A stretch of DNA of 64,000 nucleotides, from positions 2,728,001 to 2,792,000 of the forward strand of contig JAKJHU010000039.1 in NCBI GenBank assembly GCA_022316685.1. Direction: 5' to 3'. Positions within the stretch are counted from its first letter, which is position 1. Each line of letters starts with the position of its first letter. The DNA is from Progne subis subis. Taxonomy: Eukaryota; Chordata; Aves; Passeriformes; Hirundinidae. The notes below the pieces were generated by a model. It did no database searches and was not told where the DNA came from. It saw only the letters and a program-made list of their open reading frames with translations. The position numbers and the translations under genes are program-made. Below are positions 51,901-62,021 of this stretch, one piece after another.

Positions 51901-53972
51901 GTCTGAAAGCAAGTCTGTGACCAGAAAATTATACATCCTCCTAAAATTCACTGAAGAAAATTAAGTACATCTTGCCAAAACTCAAGAGCAATCTGGATTA
52001 TATATATTTGGGATTTTCTTTCCAATTGTTTTGCATTGAGTTACACCATGTGATGCAAAAACATGTATTACCCAGTTTGGAAAAACCTGAGCAGGAAAAA
52101 CCTGCTTTTTAAGGCTTTTTAAGGACTGACCCACTGACCAACTTTCTATTGTCACTAACTCTTACTTTTCCACCTCACAGCAGAGTATTAGTGAAACCAC
52201 ATAAAGATATCCAAAGCAGTAGTATATAAACAACACGTTCAATGCTTTTCTAAACATTAAATGTATTCCAAGACGTCTTTTGGATTAAAAAGGTTTCAGA
52301 AATCAATCTTTTACAAACAGTAGAAGATCAACAGCCTTCTTTCTACAAATACAGGAGGAGTCTAGTTTTGGCATCTCTGTTGCTCTTAAGTGTGTCGGGA
52401 TGTGGGTAAAAGCAGCCTTTCAGATAATCAGATATATAACCCCCCCTACACAACAGCAAACTAACTTCCCCCAAAAATCTTACAGGTGGCCACCTCAGTC
52501 ACAGAGCTTTAGTGTTGGGTACTTTACTCTGGAGCACAGGACACTCTGGTCCCAGCAGTAAAAGGCTACAGCTAAGACAGCTATATAAAAGAAAAGGCCA
52601 CAGCTGCTGAATGCCCAGCAACAGCCTTAGAGCCAGCAAAACCAGGGAGCCTGAGCATGCATCTCAAACATCAACATGCACCTCCATTTAGACATCCTCA
52701 GATGTTCCAGCTGTTTCTGCCCACTGACAGGCATTCATTTCAATGTGGTCTATACTGAGTGAGAGCTAGCTCTAAGCCCCATTGGAGATGGTCTGCAAAC
52801 TTGAGCCACAGCAGTAGCTCCCCGGTGTCTGCCAGAGGTGAACATCTGCATGACCTCCTCTGGTTCAGAAGATCACATCCCTAAGTTCCCACTACAACAG
52901 CTACCAGTGTGCAGGCAAAAACAGCTGGCTTCCAGTTAATTGGGTTTTTTTGGGCAGAAACTTCATTGCCTTTTTCATAATTATGGCAGTTAATCACCAC
53001 AGCACTTGGGTACATGATCTCAGTCACTCATGTTGAAGGCAGAAATGCATTTGTAAGACCAGTGACTGCTGCCGTTTCAAAGTCATGCCTAAAAACAGTC
53101 TAGACTTTAAAGCTATTGATCTATGTGAGCACAAGGAGCAGCTTTTTCCCTAACCTCTGTTGCCTTATCTCTGTCGATTTGATGAAAACATGGACATCAG
53201 CACAGCAGTTTATCTGGAGCACATATCAGGGACTTCATTTTCTTTTAGGTGCACTTGAAATTTCTGTAGGTAAATCAGAGTATCTTCTGCCACGGGAGGT
53301 TACTTAAGGGAAACTTCCTCCAAGAAGCTTATCTGCAAGGTTCTTCTACCTGCTTATTGAACAATTTTCTACAGGTATTTAGACTAAAGAAAGTCATAAT
53401 ACTTAAAATATTCAAAATGCCAAGTGACCACTGGTCACCCTGAAGAGTCACCATCAACATGGCAGGAATAAGAAACAGAATCTCGGAAGGGGAAAAATAA
53501 CCACACCTGTACTAGTAATAGTTGTAACAAAAGATGTATTTCCCCACCTCCCCAAAAACATGGCAGTTGGACACACAGTGTTTACAGAATTTAGACCGCC
53601 AGGAAAAAGCAAAACAGCGACACTTCGCCTTTATTTGCAGACATTTATTTGTACTTTAAACAGATGAAATCGGAATTGCACAGCAACGGATACCAAGCTA
53701 ATCGCCGTAGTGATCGCCGATGCTGCCGCCTTAAAACCACGCACTAACCGAGCTTTGTGAGTTAGCGACTCCCCCCCTTCCTCGCTTGCTCCCGAAACCC
53801 CCCTTTCCCGGGGCTCAGCACCAGGCCACCGTCCCCCGCCTCAGCCGCCGCCCCAAGCCCCGCGCTGCCTCCCGGACGGCTCTGGCCGAGGCCGGGCTGC
53901 TCGGCGGGGCCCGGCCCGCGGGGAGCTCCGCGCCGCCCCTCACCGCCACCGCCGGGCCGCAGCACTCACCAT
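42852..53972 (-). CDS. DNAL1: DNAL1: axonemal outer-arm dynein light chain 1, eight coding exons
   Basis: Joined on the minus strand: 53972-53970, 51501-51463, 48597-48488, 47829-47774, 46222-46167, 44974-44848, 44434-44291, 42931-42852. They total 615 nt (204 residues against 190 in human), with all junctions in phase. It is a leucine-rich-repeat protein. It has an N-terminal helix ([13 protein letters not shown]), LRRs from about residue 48 ([56 protein letters not shown]), a capping segment [17 protein letters not shown], and an acidic tail. Known role: it binds the motor domain of the outer-arm gamma heavy chain (DNAH5) and microtubules in motile cilia, and human mutations cause primary ciliary dyskinesia. 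The tail after KLDG is longer than in mammals. It is convergent with MIDEAS; the promoter is the CpG island at about 53700-54180. Confidence 0.96.
42861..42913 (-). repeat. DNAL1: Nine-base coding repeat in the DNAL1 last exon
   Basis: On the minus strand, units of GGAGCAGAA (Gly-Ala-Glu) recur with a GAAGCAGAA variant, embedded in a GA-rich run. The array is in frame and forms most of the C-terminal tail. Confidence 0.88.
42940..42961 (-). repeat. DNAL1: T22 tract (minus strand) before the DNAL1 last exon
   Basis: A22 on the plus strand. On the DNAL1 strand it forms the polypyrimidine tract directly before actcctag and the exon at 42931. Confidence 0.85.
44291..44434 (-). CDS. DNAL1: DNAL1 coding exon 7 (C-terminal cap)
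   Basis: Acceptor gtggttgcag and donor GGATG|gtgagt. It encodes [20 protein letters not shown], then [13 protein letters not shown] and [16 protein letters not shown], the diagnostic C-terminal signature of DNAL1. Confidence 0.96.
44848..44974 (-). CDS. DNAL1: DNAL1 coding exon 6 (third and fourth LRRs)
   Basis: Acceptor cattttccag and donor CTGGG|gtaagc. It encodes [20 protein letters not shown], then [20 protein letters not shown] and DW. It ends in phase 1. Confidence 0.95.
46167..46222 (-). CDS. DNAL1: DNAL1 coding exon 5 (second LRR)
   Basis: Acceptor tatttcag and donor GGATTG|gtaagt. The 56-nt exon encodes [19 protein letters not shown], near-identical to mammalian DNAL1. Confidence 0.95.
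46265..46312. repeat. T-rich tract in a DNAL1 intron
   Basis: T and GT-rich low-complexity sequence about 40 nt upstream (minus-strand sense) of DNAL1 exon 5. No target-site duplication or element body was recognised. Confidence 0.7.
47774..47829 (-). CDS. DNAL1: DNAL1 coding exon 4 (first LRR)
   Basis: Acceptor gcttttaaag and donor CCTAA|gtaagt. The 56-nt exon encodes [18 protein letters not shown], with split codons at both ends that join in frame to Glu and Lys. Confidence 0.93.
48488..48597 (-). CDS. DNAL1: DNAL1 coding exon 3
   Basis: Acceptor tttctttag and donor CTGCGA|gtaagt. It encodes [36 protein letters not shown] and a split Glu codon. This matches the family N-terminus just before the first repeat. 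Confidence 0.94.
51463..51501 (-). CDS. DNAL1: DNAL1 coding exon 2 (39 nt)
   Basis: Minus-strand acceptor ttcacttctag and donor AGATGG|gtaagt. It has 13 codons, [13 protein letters not shown], identical to the start of mammalian DNAL1. The exon is too short to give a long open frame and was found from the conserved peptide. Confidence 0.94.
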
Positions 53973-54190
53973 GGCGCCGTGGATACCGCGAACGCTCCGG
54001 TTGCTACGGGCGCGGGGAACGCCCCGCCCGGAACTCGCGTGGCGAAGGCGGCCCGCGGCGCCTTGTGGGACCGGCGGGGCCTTGTCCGAGCCCGGCACGG
54101 GCCGAGCGGCCCGTCGGGGAGTTCAGTCAGCACCCCCCCGAGCGCTCGTCGTAATGGAATGCGATGGGCGTTTGGCCTGGCAAAGAATTA
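53680..54190. promoter_or_regulatory. DNAL1: CpG island at the DNAL1 start
   Basis: An abrupt rise in GC and CpG density relative to the AT-rich flanks surrounds the DNAL1 first exon. Plus-strand frames here (for example 53786-54154 and 53971-54261) are GC-driven shadows. No TATA box was noted, which fits a housekeeping or CpG-type promoter. Confidence 0.7.
53970..53972 (-). CDS. DNAL1: DNAL1 coding exon 1: start codon only
   Basis: On the minus strand the sequence reads gcgccATG|gtgagtgc, so the ATG is immediately followed by a consensus donor. The first exon then contributes only Met. The next exon begins with GCA AAA GCA, giving [10 protein letters not shown], the start of vertebrate DNAL1. 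The exon lies in a CpG island, which fits a first exon. Confidence 0.85.
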
Positions 54191-54212
54191 CTGTGGCGGG
54201 TTCCGGGCTCCT

Positions 54213-54676
54213 CAGTACAAGAGGAGCTACTGGAGAGGGGAGCGGAGAGCCACGAAGATGATGAGGGGGTCTAGAACCTCTCTCTTGTGAGGAGGGAGGG
54301 AGGGACCTGCGGGACCTTGGCCTGTTTCATCTATAGAAGAGGAGAGCTTATCGGTAGATACAAGTGTCTCAAAGGTGGGTGCAAGAGGATGGTGCCAGAC
54401 TCTTTTCAGGGGTGCCCGGTGACGGGACAAGGAGAAACGACTTCAAGCTGAAACACGAGAAGTTCCACCTCAACATGAAGAAGCAGCTCTTTACATTGAG
54501 GGTGGCAGAGCACTGGAATAGGCTGCTCAGGGACGCTGTGGAATCGCCCTCTGGAGACAGTCCAAATCCACCTGGACACATTCCCGTTTGACTTGCTCTA
54601 GGTGACCCTGCCTTAGCAGGAGAATTGGACTAGGTGATCTCCAGAGGTCTCTTCCAACCCTAACAATTTTGTGAAT
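54213..54676 (+). mobile_element. CR1 LINE, 3' fragment, sense orientation
   Basis: The sequence follows the CR1 3' region. Landmarks are GCCACGAAGATGAT, then AGAAGTTCCACCTCAACATG, then GCAGAGCACTGGAATAGGCT, then TAGGTGACCCTGCC, then GGACTAGGTGATCTCCAGAG, then CTCTTCCAACCCTAAC at the end. It is 5'-truncated and diverged. It lies only about 240 bp upstream of the DNAL1 start codon, at the edge of the CpG island. Confidence 0.9.
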
Positions 54677-57052
54677 GTAAACCAATGTAAATAACGTGTC
54701 TGTAATAGTAATTAAGGCCATAATCAGGCACTCAGTTTAATGTACACTTCAGGAAACAGCTACACATTTTGTGGAGTGCCTGCAATACATCTTGGGTCCC
54801 CAGATAGCATTGTAAATATACAAAATGCTAGTGCAAAAGTTGTCTGGTTTTCAGCAGGTCCTTCTATTAATTATTTTGTCTAGGAAACCCTGACTCATTC
54901 ACAAAAAAAGGGTTCTTCACAGTACAGTTATATTGTTTTTATTTATCCTCCTTTTGAAACAAAGCATCATTCACTTTTCCAAACAAATACCTAAGATGAA
55001 ATTCTTACACACAGTTGTTTTTTAATAAAGGAAGTATTTTACTTCTCTTTCAAATTGCATATATCACAATCTAACACTGAATTATTTTAAAAGCTTGTGC
55101 TTTAGAAATCAAGTCTGACCACTCTTAATCTACCTGGGTTTTTGGTAGGGTTTTTTTTGTTTGTTTTGTGTTTTATTTTTTGTTTACAACTTAACATTTA
55201 CTTCCTGAACCTCCAGATTGCAATCTTGCATAGCAGTGCATATGCTGAGGTAGGACTGCAGTGTGGAGACACAGGCATTGGCACTGGGATAGTGACAGAG
55301 CAGGGATGGGGAGGTGCTGCTCTTGCACAATTAGTAACAGCTCCAACTACTGAAGTTCCCATGTCTACAGGATGAGGCAGGAACCTTCACACAAAAGACA
55401 ACCCTTTCTCCTACAATCACTACTTGAAGTGAGTACGGGGAAAAAAGGCAGGGTGACAGCTACAGGTGACACCAAGGAGCACATCACTGCAGGCTCTGGT
55501 CCTGGACTTCTGGGGCTGCTCGTGTTAGCAGAGGTTCAGGCACCAGGTGTGACTTGGCAAAAGCTTATTCAGCTGGTGAGGGAGCTTAGAGCCCAGGCAT
55601 GAAGAAATCTTGCCTGGAGTTAGCAGGATGGAGCTTCTCTTGTAAAGAATGGATGGATAAATTGTTTAGTTGGCGTTGATTGTGTGTGAAGAGCATGTGA
55701 CTTTAATCAAATGATAAGGAATAATAAGAGTTGCAGAAAGCTATTGAGACTGAGCAGCAGCATAATGACAGTTAACTGGAGAGAGATCCCTGAGAGCAAA
55801 GCAAAACTGAGTAATGAGAGATTTATATCTTCCTGGGCAGCTCTTAAACTGGTCTGACAAAATTACTTTGGAAGGAGAAATTCTGTTGATGGAGGCCCTC
55901 CTTAAACAGGCCTTCAGCACTGACACCATTTCAGCAAGACCTTCCTGAGAGATCAATCTACTTGAATCATGGGGCGGGGGGGAAGGCACTAGCCCAAAAT
56001 GAACTTGGACGGAAAAAAAAATAAATAAAAATATCTCAGGCAGTCATGGAAAAGCTATCCTAGATTTGACTTTGGGTGCTTTTTTTTGGAGGGCATTGTT
56101 AGTTTAATATGATTCTGAGTTAATCACCACCATAAGGTGACAGCTTTTTACAGACAGTTTAAATCTATAGGCTAGGCTTTCTGTCTCCCATCTCTGCTTC
56201 CTCCCTAAGAACAGCTGTCAGCATCTGTTGACATCATTACTAAAGAGTTCCACAAGTAATTAATCCCTCACTTAATGGCTGTATTCAGACATGCTCTAAC
56301 CTATCCAACCTATCCAGAATCTTAATATCCTGAGTGTCAAACACCAATCCAAGACATTACAGGAACAGACAGGTGCATGCCCAGTACCAGACAGTGCTAA
56401 GTACCGCCATTCTTCTTGGATGACAAGGAAAAGCAGTTTTCATTTTCCCATTCAGCTCAGAGTTCTTTTTGGAAAGAAATAGACCACAATGCTAAGTATA
56501 CAAGCCTCTTTTCAATTACGTATCTCCAGCTTCATGTAAATGGAAAACATTTCCGAAGTGTATATGGCTGTAAATACAACAATTCTGGAGAAAGGTAGCT
56601 TAGGACTCAAAGCCAGAGACATTTATGATTTGGATGTCTACATTTATCATCCGTCACTGCCGAGGTGTGATCCCGTCTGTCACTGCTGAGGGTGCAGGCT
56701 GCCTGTTAACATTCTCTGAGGGGTAAATACTGCAAGCAAAGAAGTACCTACTACTCTCTTCAGGTACTTGTTTCTTCATATCATCACCACTTTGAGCTGT
56801 CAAATTTGTACCATTAGTGCAGCCTGCTTGTTGTTTCATATCTCCTCTGTTTACCAAGTTAAATTAATTTAGGCTGCTCCAAATAAATCCCTTTCTTCTT
56901 AGATTTATACTTATAACTAAGTAGCCATTTGGTTATTTTCATATTTCAAGGCTCGTCTCAGTCAATCCCTTCATCACCAGTCATCACCAGTCATTCTGAT
57001 GGCTCAAGTTCAGTCCTTGCAGATCTGCAACAGCTTGCATGTGCTGAAGTGT
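54677..57052. other. Intergenic region between DNAL1 and the first ACOT gene
   Basis: No credible coding exon was found. It probably includes the 3' UTR of the minus-strand ACOT immediately left of 57053. No convincing canonical polyadenylation signal was found close to the stop. Confidence 0.6.
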
Positions 57053-57628
57053 TCATCCCAAATGCAAGTGCAGAAACTCCTGAATCTTTCCCCAGGAGTG
57101 TTCCTGTGCATGGGCATGTGCTTTGCTCTCTCCACCCCCCAGAACAGGCACCCCCAAAACACGATCCATAGCTACCTGACAAAATGGAGTAGAAGGAGGA
57201 TCAATTCGATGACCTGCTCCCGGATAACTCAGGAGTTCGAAATTCTCTTTCCCATGCTGGCGTAGACGTCTGATTGCCAGCTCAGCATATAAGGAGCTCT
57301 TCCACATCCGATCATCTTCCCCTACCACTAAGAGAAAGTGGCCTTCTGCTTTTTCAACGGGGATCACACTAGGAGAATTAGCAGGATTCGCTGGGTCATC
57401 CAGAGCTTCAAAAATGTCAAATACACCAGAGTCAGAGACACTGACTTTCTTCATATCGAAACGCAGCCCGGGCAGAGTCATCCCACCATAATGGAGGTCT
57501 GCAACTGTGTTTGAACTACAGCCGGAGATTGAGACAGCAGCCACTACTTCTGGCAAGAAGGTGATCATGGAGAGTGCTAATTCTGCCCCTTTCCCAGTCC
57601 CAATCACTCCAACTCCTGGGCCTTTCAC
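57053..57628 (-). CDS. ACOT2-like: ACOT-like coding exon 3 (BAAT C-terminal catalytic domain)
   Basis: The acceptor is taactgaag and the first codon is GTG (Val). It has 191 codons to TGA. It contains [20 protein letters not shown], with Gly at the nucleophile position (residue 12 of the exon), Asp at residue 106 and His at residue 140. The segment aligned with the family motif WGGEPRAH reads GGGESKAH, another departure from a conserved block. Confidence 0.92.
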   Translation of the reverse strand: MKGPGVGVIGTGKGAELALSMITFLPEVVAAVSISGCSSNTVADLHYGGMTLPGLRFDMKKVSVSDSGVFDIFEALDDPANPANSPSVIPVEKAEGHFLLVVGEDDRMWKSSLYAELAIRRLRQHGKENFELLSYPGAGHRIDPPSTPFCQVAMDRVLGVPVLGGGESKAHAHAQEHSWGKIQEFLHLHLG

Positions 57629-60600
57629 CTTCAGTTAAGATAGGCATGGAGAAGAGAGGAAGAAAGGAATAAAGGAAGCATACATTATAATGGGATTAGC
57701 CATTAATTGACTTTGGAGGTGTTTTATTTAAAAAATCAGGTTATATTAATTATTGATGTAACTTGTTGGAAAGTGACAGTCTGGACCCAGGCTCTTCCTT
57801 CTGATAACAGTCTTATTTTTCAGAGACAGCAAGAGATATCAAACCCCCCAAAAAATGAAGACAGGCACAAGGTATACCAAGCATACTTGATCCTTACCTG
57901 GTCCCTACTGCATATGTTAATGCAATTTTTTTCTCATTTTCCTAAAATGGGTAACAGGAAATTCAAGCACAGTTTGAATTTCTACAGTTTCATATGTCTC
58001 AGTAAAATAAAGCAACCTCACAAATTTCATCTGAAGGATTAGATAAGTAGCATTTGTCTTTTTTGTCTAGTCTGGAAAATAAAACTGAAAGCAACATCCC
58101 ACATAATCAAATTCATTCTTTCAACTACTATTGAGCCATGTTGCATCATCCTCTCTTAAAACTAATTGATTTCATGTAAGAAAAAACCCAAACAAACCCA
58201 ACATTTTTATCACCACTGGTCCTGCTTGGAGGACACTCCAGCATTCACTGTCCTACTGATCTGCAATCTTTTAGCTTCAGCATGAATTTAACAGACACTT
58301 TGTGCTGGAAGAAATTCACTCTCCCCAGTCATATGCATAAGCCACTAATTGGCCTAAGCCTGCCCAGCAGAAACTGATACTCAAATATAAAAAATTCACC
58401 ACCATCACCACCCCTCAGGCATAACTGCTAAATCCTCCCTAGTCCCAGAAGATCTCTCATTGCACTCACCTTTGGGTGACGCTGTAGGAACCTTGCTGCC
58501 TCCTCAAAGTACTCAAGTTTTAACTCTTTCATGACCCTAGGAAGATCTTCAAAGTCAAAATATGGCAGAGAAAGAGCAGCAAAACCATGGGTAGCCAGGA
58601 GACTAGATCTAAATTCAATCAAGCCTCCTTCATCACCATACATGTCAATCACTCCTGGAAAGGGACCATCCCCTATATTAAAGAGAAGAGATACAGAAGA
58701 AAAGTTATCAAAGAGGACACAAAAAACTATCTGGTGAAGAGTGAACAAAATGCAGAATGCTTAAGACATTTGCTATTAATAGTAATTTTTTCATTTGCAC
58801 AGCAGAGATTTAAGAGAACCAGTGCTGTATTCCACTTCAGCTATTTCAAACCAAGAACAGGCCCAGGTCCTTACATTCCTGTAAAAATATATAAAGTTAC
58901 AGGTTTTGCTTTAAAACAAACAAAACAACCCCCAAAAAATAAACAACTCCCCCCCTAGCTGTTCGAAATGTATTTTTCCGTGGTCTTAACCTCCCTACCC
59001 TCGGACCAATCATACACCAAGTCAGCTATTTTCCCACAAAGTCTCATCTTAATTAGCAAAGTGCAAGCTCATGAGTAATGAGGCAAGAACAATGAACCCT
59101 TGAAGTAAATTCTACAAAACTTACGTAAACTCTGGAATAAACTGCATTGAGCAAAGCCCAGCAAGATAACCTATTGTTAAAATAAACTGGACTTACCAGC
59201 TCTATCTCAACATCAGCACTGTAAGACTTGGCAGGAGAACTGCTCCTGCAGATGTGACAAGAAGGAAGGCAGAACTGAGAGCTGAATGGTTGCAGTTGTG
59301 TGTGCATGACTGATGTACAGAAAAATGTGCAGATACATGTGTACAATCTGTCCCACCAAACTCCAGAAATAATCAGAACCACAATTTTAAACAGCGCTGC
59401 TTTTGCAGCCAAGGTCATGTTGTAACATGTATGTACACCAAGCCAGGACATCTTAGGTTAAAACGCTAAAGATGCTATTTAGTGGAGCCCCAAGCAAGCA
59501 ATTTTTTTCTTTTCTTTTTTTCCCCCCTGGCCACCAGATGTCTGATGTGCCCTGATCCAGCTCACTACAACCATCTCAGCACAAAGAGGACACGCTTGTT
59601 GCAGGAGTGTGTTAACTCTGACACTACCTGTATGTGCTAAAGAAAAGGTCTGTGGCATTTCAACACACTTGAGAAAAATAAGTTTTGTATAAGCCATGCT
59701 AAATGGTGGAAACCTCCTAAATTAAAGCATTAAGAAGTCAGAAAGAGACTGAAGGATGCTTTTGGGTTCTTACTTGTTCAGTTCTAATCTTTTTCTCACT
59801 GAAGTTCAATATTCTACTGGAGAGAAAATATGTTGGGATAAATTTATTATAATGCTATGATCAGCAGTAACCTTTAGCTAGCAGCAGCCAGCCTAGATGG
59901 CAAGAAAATGAGTATTCAATCATCACTCCTGTCTGGAAAGCTTTCTAGCAAGAGTATGTAATCAGAACATAGTCATAGATGAATGCGTTTCTCTCTCATG
60001 AAGACACCCTTTAACTTGCACAAGCATCCTGGACTGCCTCTCTGAGTGCCCACACATGTCCAACTATATGCTTCCTGCACACCTCACTAAAAAGCAGGAT
60101 AAAATGGGCTAGACAACTTTATCAACATTTAAAAACAAATCTCCATACCTGTAACTCTTATGCCTGAATTGAGAAATCACTTTTGTATTAGAATAACATC
60201 ATAAGCCCACTCATGTCCTGTCACTTTTACTAAGAATGGTTCACATTTAAGATTCTTATCTTAAAAATATTAACTTTTTTTTTGTCCCTGGGGCAAAGAA
60301 AGGTATGGTTTTAATGCTGTAACTGGATCCTCCATCAAGAGGGATGGCAATATCATTTAAGCAATGATTCCAGACTGTTACACACTGTTACAATGCCAGA
60401 GTTTCTAAAGGGGAAAATGCAGTTTCATCTTGCAGATTTTTGGATTCCCACTGAGCTCAGCAGTAATCAAACTCATCCTCTAAGGCAAGATAGATCAAAA
60501 CAATGTCTCAGAGATGGAAAATCCAGCATGCTGACTAAACATCTGAAATTCAAAGTTCAATCTCTGTTGTTTTTTTCCTCAGTGGACTTTGGATCCGTAT

Positions 60601-62021
60601 CTAAATAGATTAAAAAATCATTGGTTTGGAATGAAAATACTTAAATACTTAATAACTGTAGTGACACAGGAGTTGCTGAACCAAGTAGTTTTAAATTAGA
60701 GGTAATGTGGGGAACTACAAGAAGTTTAACTCATAGCTCAAGTGTACAAATACAATCACTGGTGTAAGGTTTCATTTTCCATCACCACTCACAGACCATC
60801 AGAATATCACACCTCATATCACACCACCATTTCATAAGCAGAACAGGCAGAACTTGCTCATAAATCCATTTTGTTTCTGTACCACAAAAGGAACTCGACT
60901 ACTAACTGTAGCAACTCTGCAGTAACTGAGGTGACATACACGTATTTTCTAGTCTCATCTGCTGCTCTGCTTCCTGGCTTATGTTTCACAGGGAAGAAAA
61001 AGACCTTTTTTAATTCAGTCCTGCTTAGGGTAAAATCCTTGGGACATTCAGCACACGCTCACACAACGAAGCGCATCAGTTTTTCTGGATGTTAGATTCT
61101 GGTACTCCAGAGCAAACATCAAACCTACTGAAAAACCACAGGCCGAGCACAGCAACGAAGTAAAGGCTACAACCCCTGCTCTCCTTTAGCTCCGGCCCGT
61201 CCCGCAAGAGCCGCCTCCCGGTGCCCGCCCCGCTCAGCGCCGCCGAGAAGGACCAGGCGGGATGGCCACGCACAGGCCTGGCGCGGTCGCGACAAGCACT
61301 TGGCTATCTCCTCAAGAGTTCAGGGCCACCTGTCTGCAGGGCGGCGTTCGGCTGCCGGGGAATGCAGATTCCCCGAGTGATAGCTTCTGCAGGGGGTTAT
61401 TTCAAGAGACTTTCCTTGCTCTGGTCAGAGAAGGCGCGGGGTCCCGCCGGCCTCGGGGCGAAGGTCTCGGGCCGGGGCACTCACCCGGCGGCAGGAAAAG
61501 GGAGCCTCTTACGACTCCTTCCTTCAGCCGGATCCTCCGCACGCCGGGGGCCGCGAACAACCTCTGTACCTCGGCCTTGGCCACCACGGGCCCGGGCATG
61601 GCGCCGGGCGGGCTGTGGCCCTGGTGGACCAACACCTCCACCTTCATCGGGGCGCCGGTGCTGCGGGGAACGAACCGCTGGTACGGCTTCTCCATGCCGG
61701 CGGGGGCGAGGCTCCAAAAGAGCCCCATGGGCTCCACGCCGGTGTAGTCCCCGCCGTGGGAGGCGTCCGTGCCCAGGTGCAGCTCCCCGCGGCTGTCCCC
61801 CCGGTAGTGCGCGCACGACTGGAAGAGGCAGCCGCGGTCGTCGGCCACCACCGCCCGCAGGGTCACCGGCTGCCCCGGGCTCAGTCCGTCACCCGCGTCT
61901 CTACCCGCTCGTCCGCCGGGCCGGCGGCGGGGGACACGGCCAGGCTGGCAGCCCGCCGGGCCGGCGGGGTACGCAGCAAGGCCCGCGCCGGGGCGGCGGA
62001 AGCGGCCAGCGCTCTCCACAT
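57053..62021 (-). CDS. ACOT2-like: Acyl-CoA thioesterase, ACOT1/2/4/6 (BAAT) family; frame break in exon 1 and catalytic Ser replaced by Gly
   Basis: Three coding exons on the minus strand (62021-61485, 58672-58470, 57628-57053), about 438 residues if the frame is continuous; human ACOT1 has about 421. Family members hydrolyse acyl-CoA to free fatty acid and CoA. Order: an Arg/Ala-rich leader ([20 protein letters not shown]) typical of mitochondrial import, the N-terminal beta domain ([30 protein letters not shown]), then the alpha/beta-hydrolase domain ([29 protein letters not shown]). The nucleophile elbow reads IGTGKG where relatives have GISKG, so the Ser is Gly (codon 57595-57593). Asp (in GEDDRMWKS) and His (in YPGAGHRID) of the triad are present with family spacing (94 and 34 residues). 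The leader frame and the downstream frame in exon 1 differ by one base near 61886. The C-terminus FLHLHLG lacks a PTS1. It could be a pseudogene, a non-catalytic paralogue, or a real gene with an assembly error. Confidence 0.85.
57629..61484 (-). other. ACOT2-like: ACOT-like introns
   Basis: The introns are 57629-58469 and 58673-61484, both GT-AG on the minus strand. The larger holds only random frames (for example 59053-59451), and no repeat family was recognised. Confidence 0.8.
58470..58672 (-). CDS. ACOT2-like: ACOT-like coding exon 2
   Basis: Acceptor taatatag and donor CCAAAG|gtgagt. The 203-nt exon encodes [20 protein letters not shown], then [20 protein letters not shown] and [20 protein letters not shown]. 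Phases join exons 1 and 3. The spacing and motifs match exon 2 of ACOT genes. Confidence 0.93.

Larger units (their letters stand above)
42932..53969 (-). other. DNAL1: DNAL1 introns
   Basis: The introns are 42932-44290, 44435-44847, 44975-46166, 46223-47773, 47830-48487, 48598-51462 and 51502-53969, all GT-AG on the minus strand. They contain T or A homopolymer tracts (45389-45406, 46265-46312, 49132-49144). No other gene or repeat family was recognised. Confidence 0.8.

Noticed and set aside
53786..54290. Plus-strand frames around the DNAL1 first exon
   Set aside because: They are GC-rich CpG-island frames running into a CR1 fragment, with no recognisable protein.
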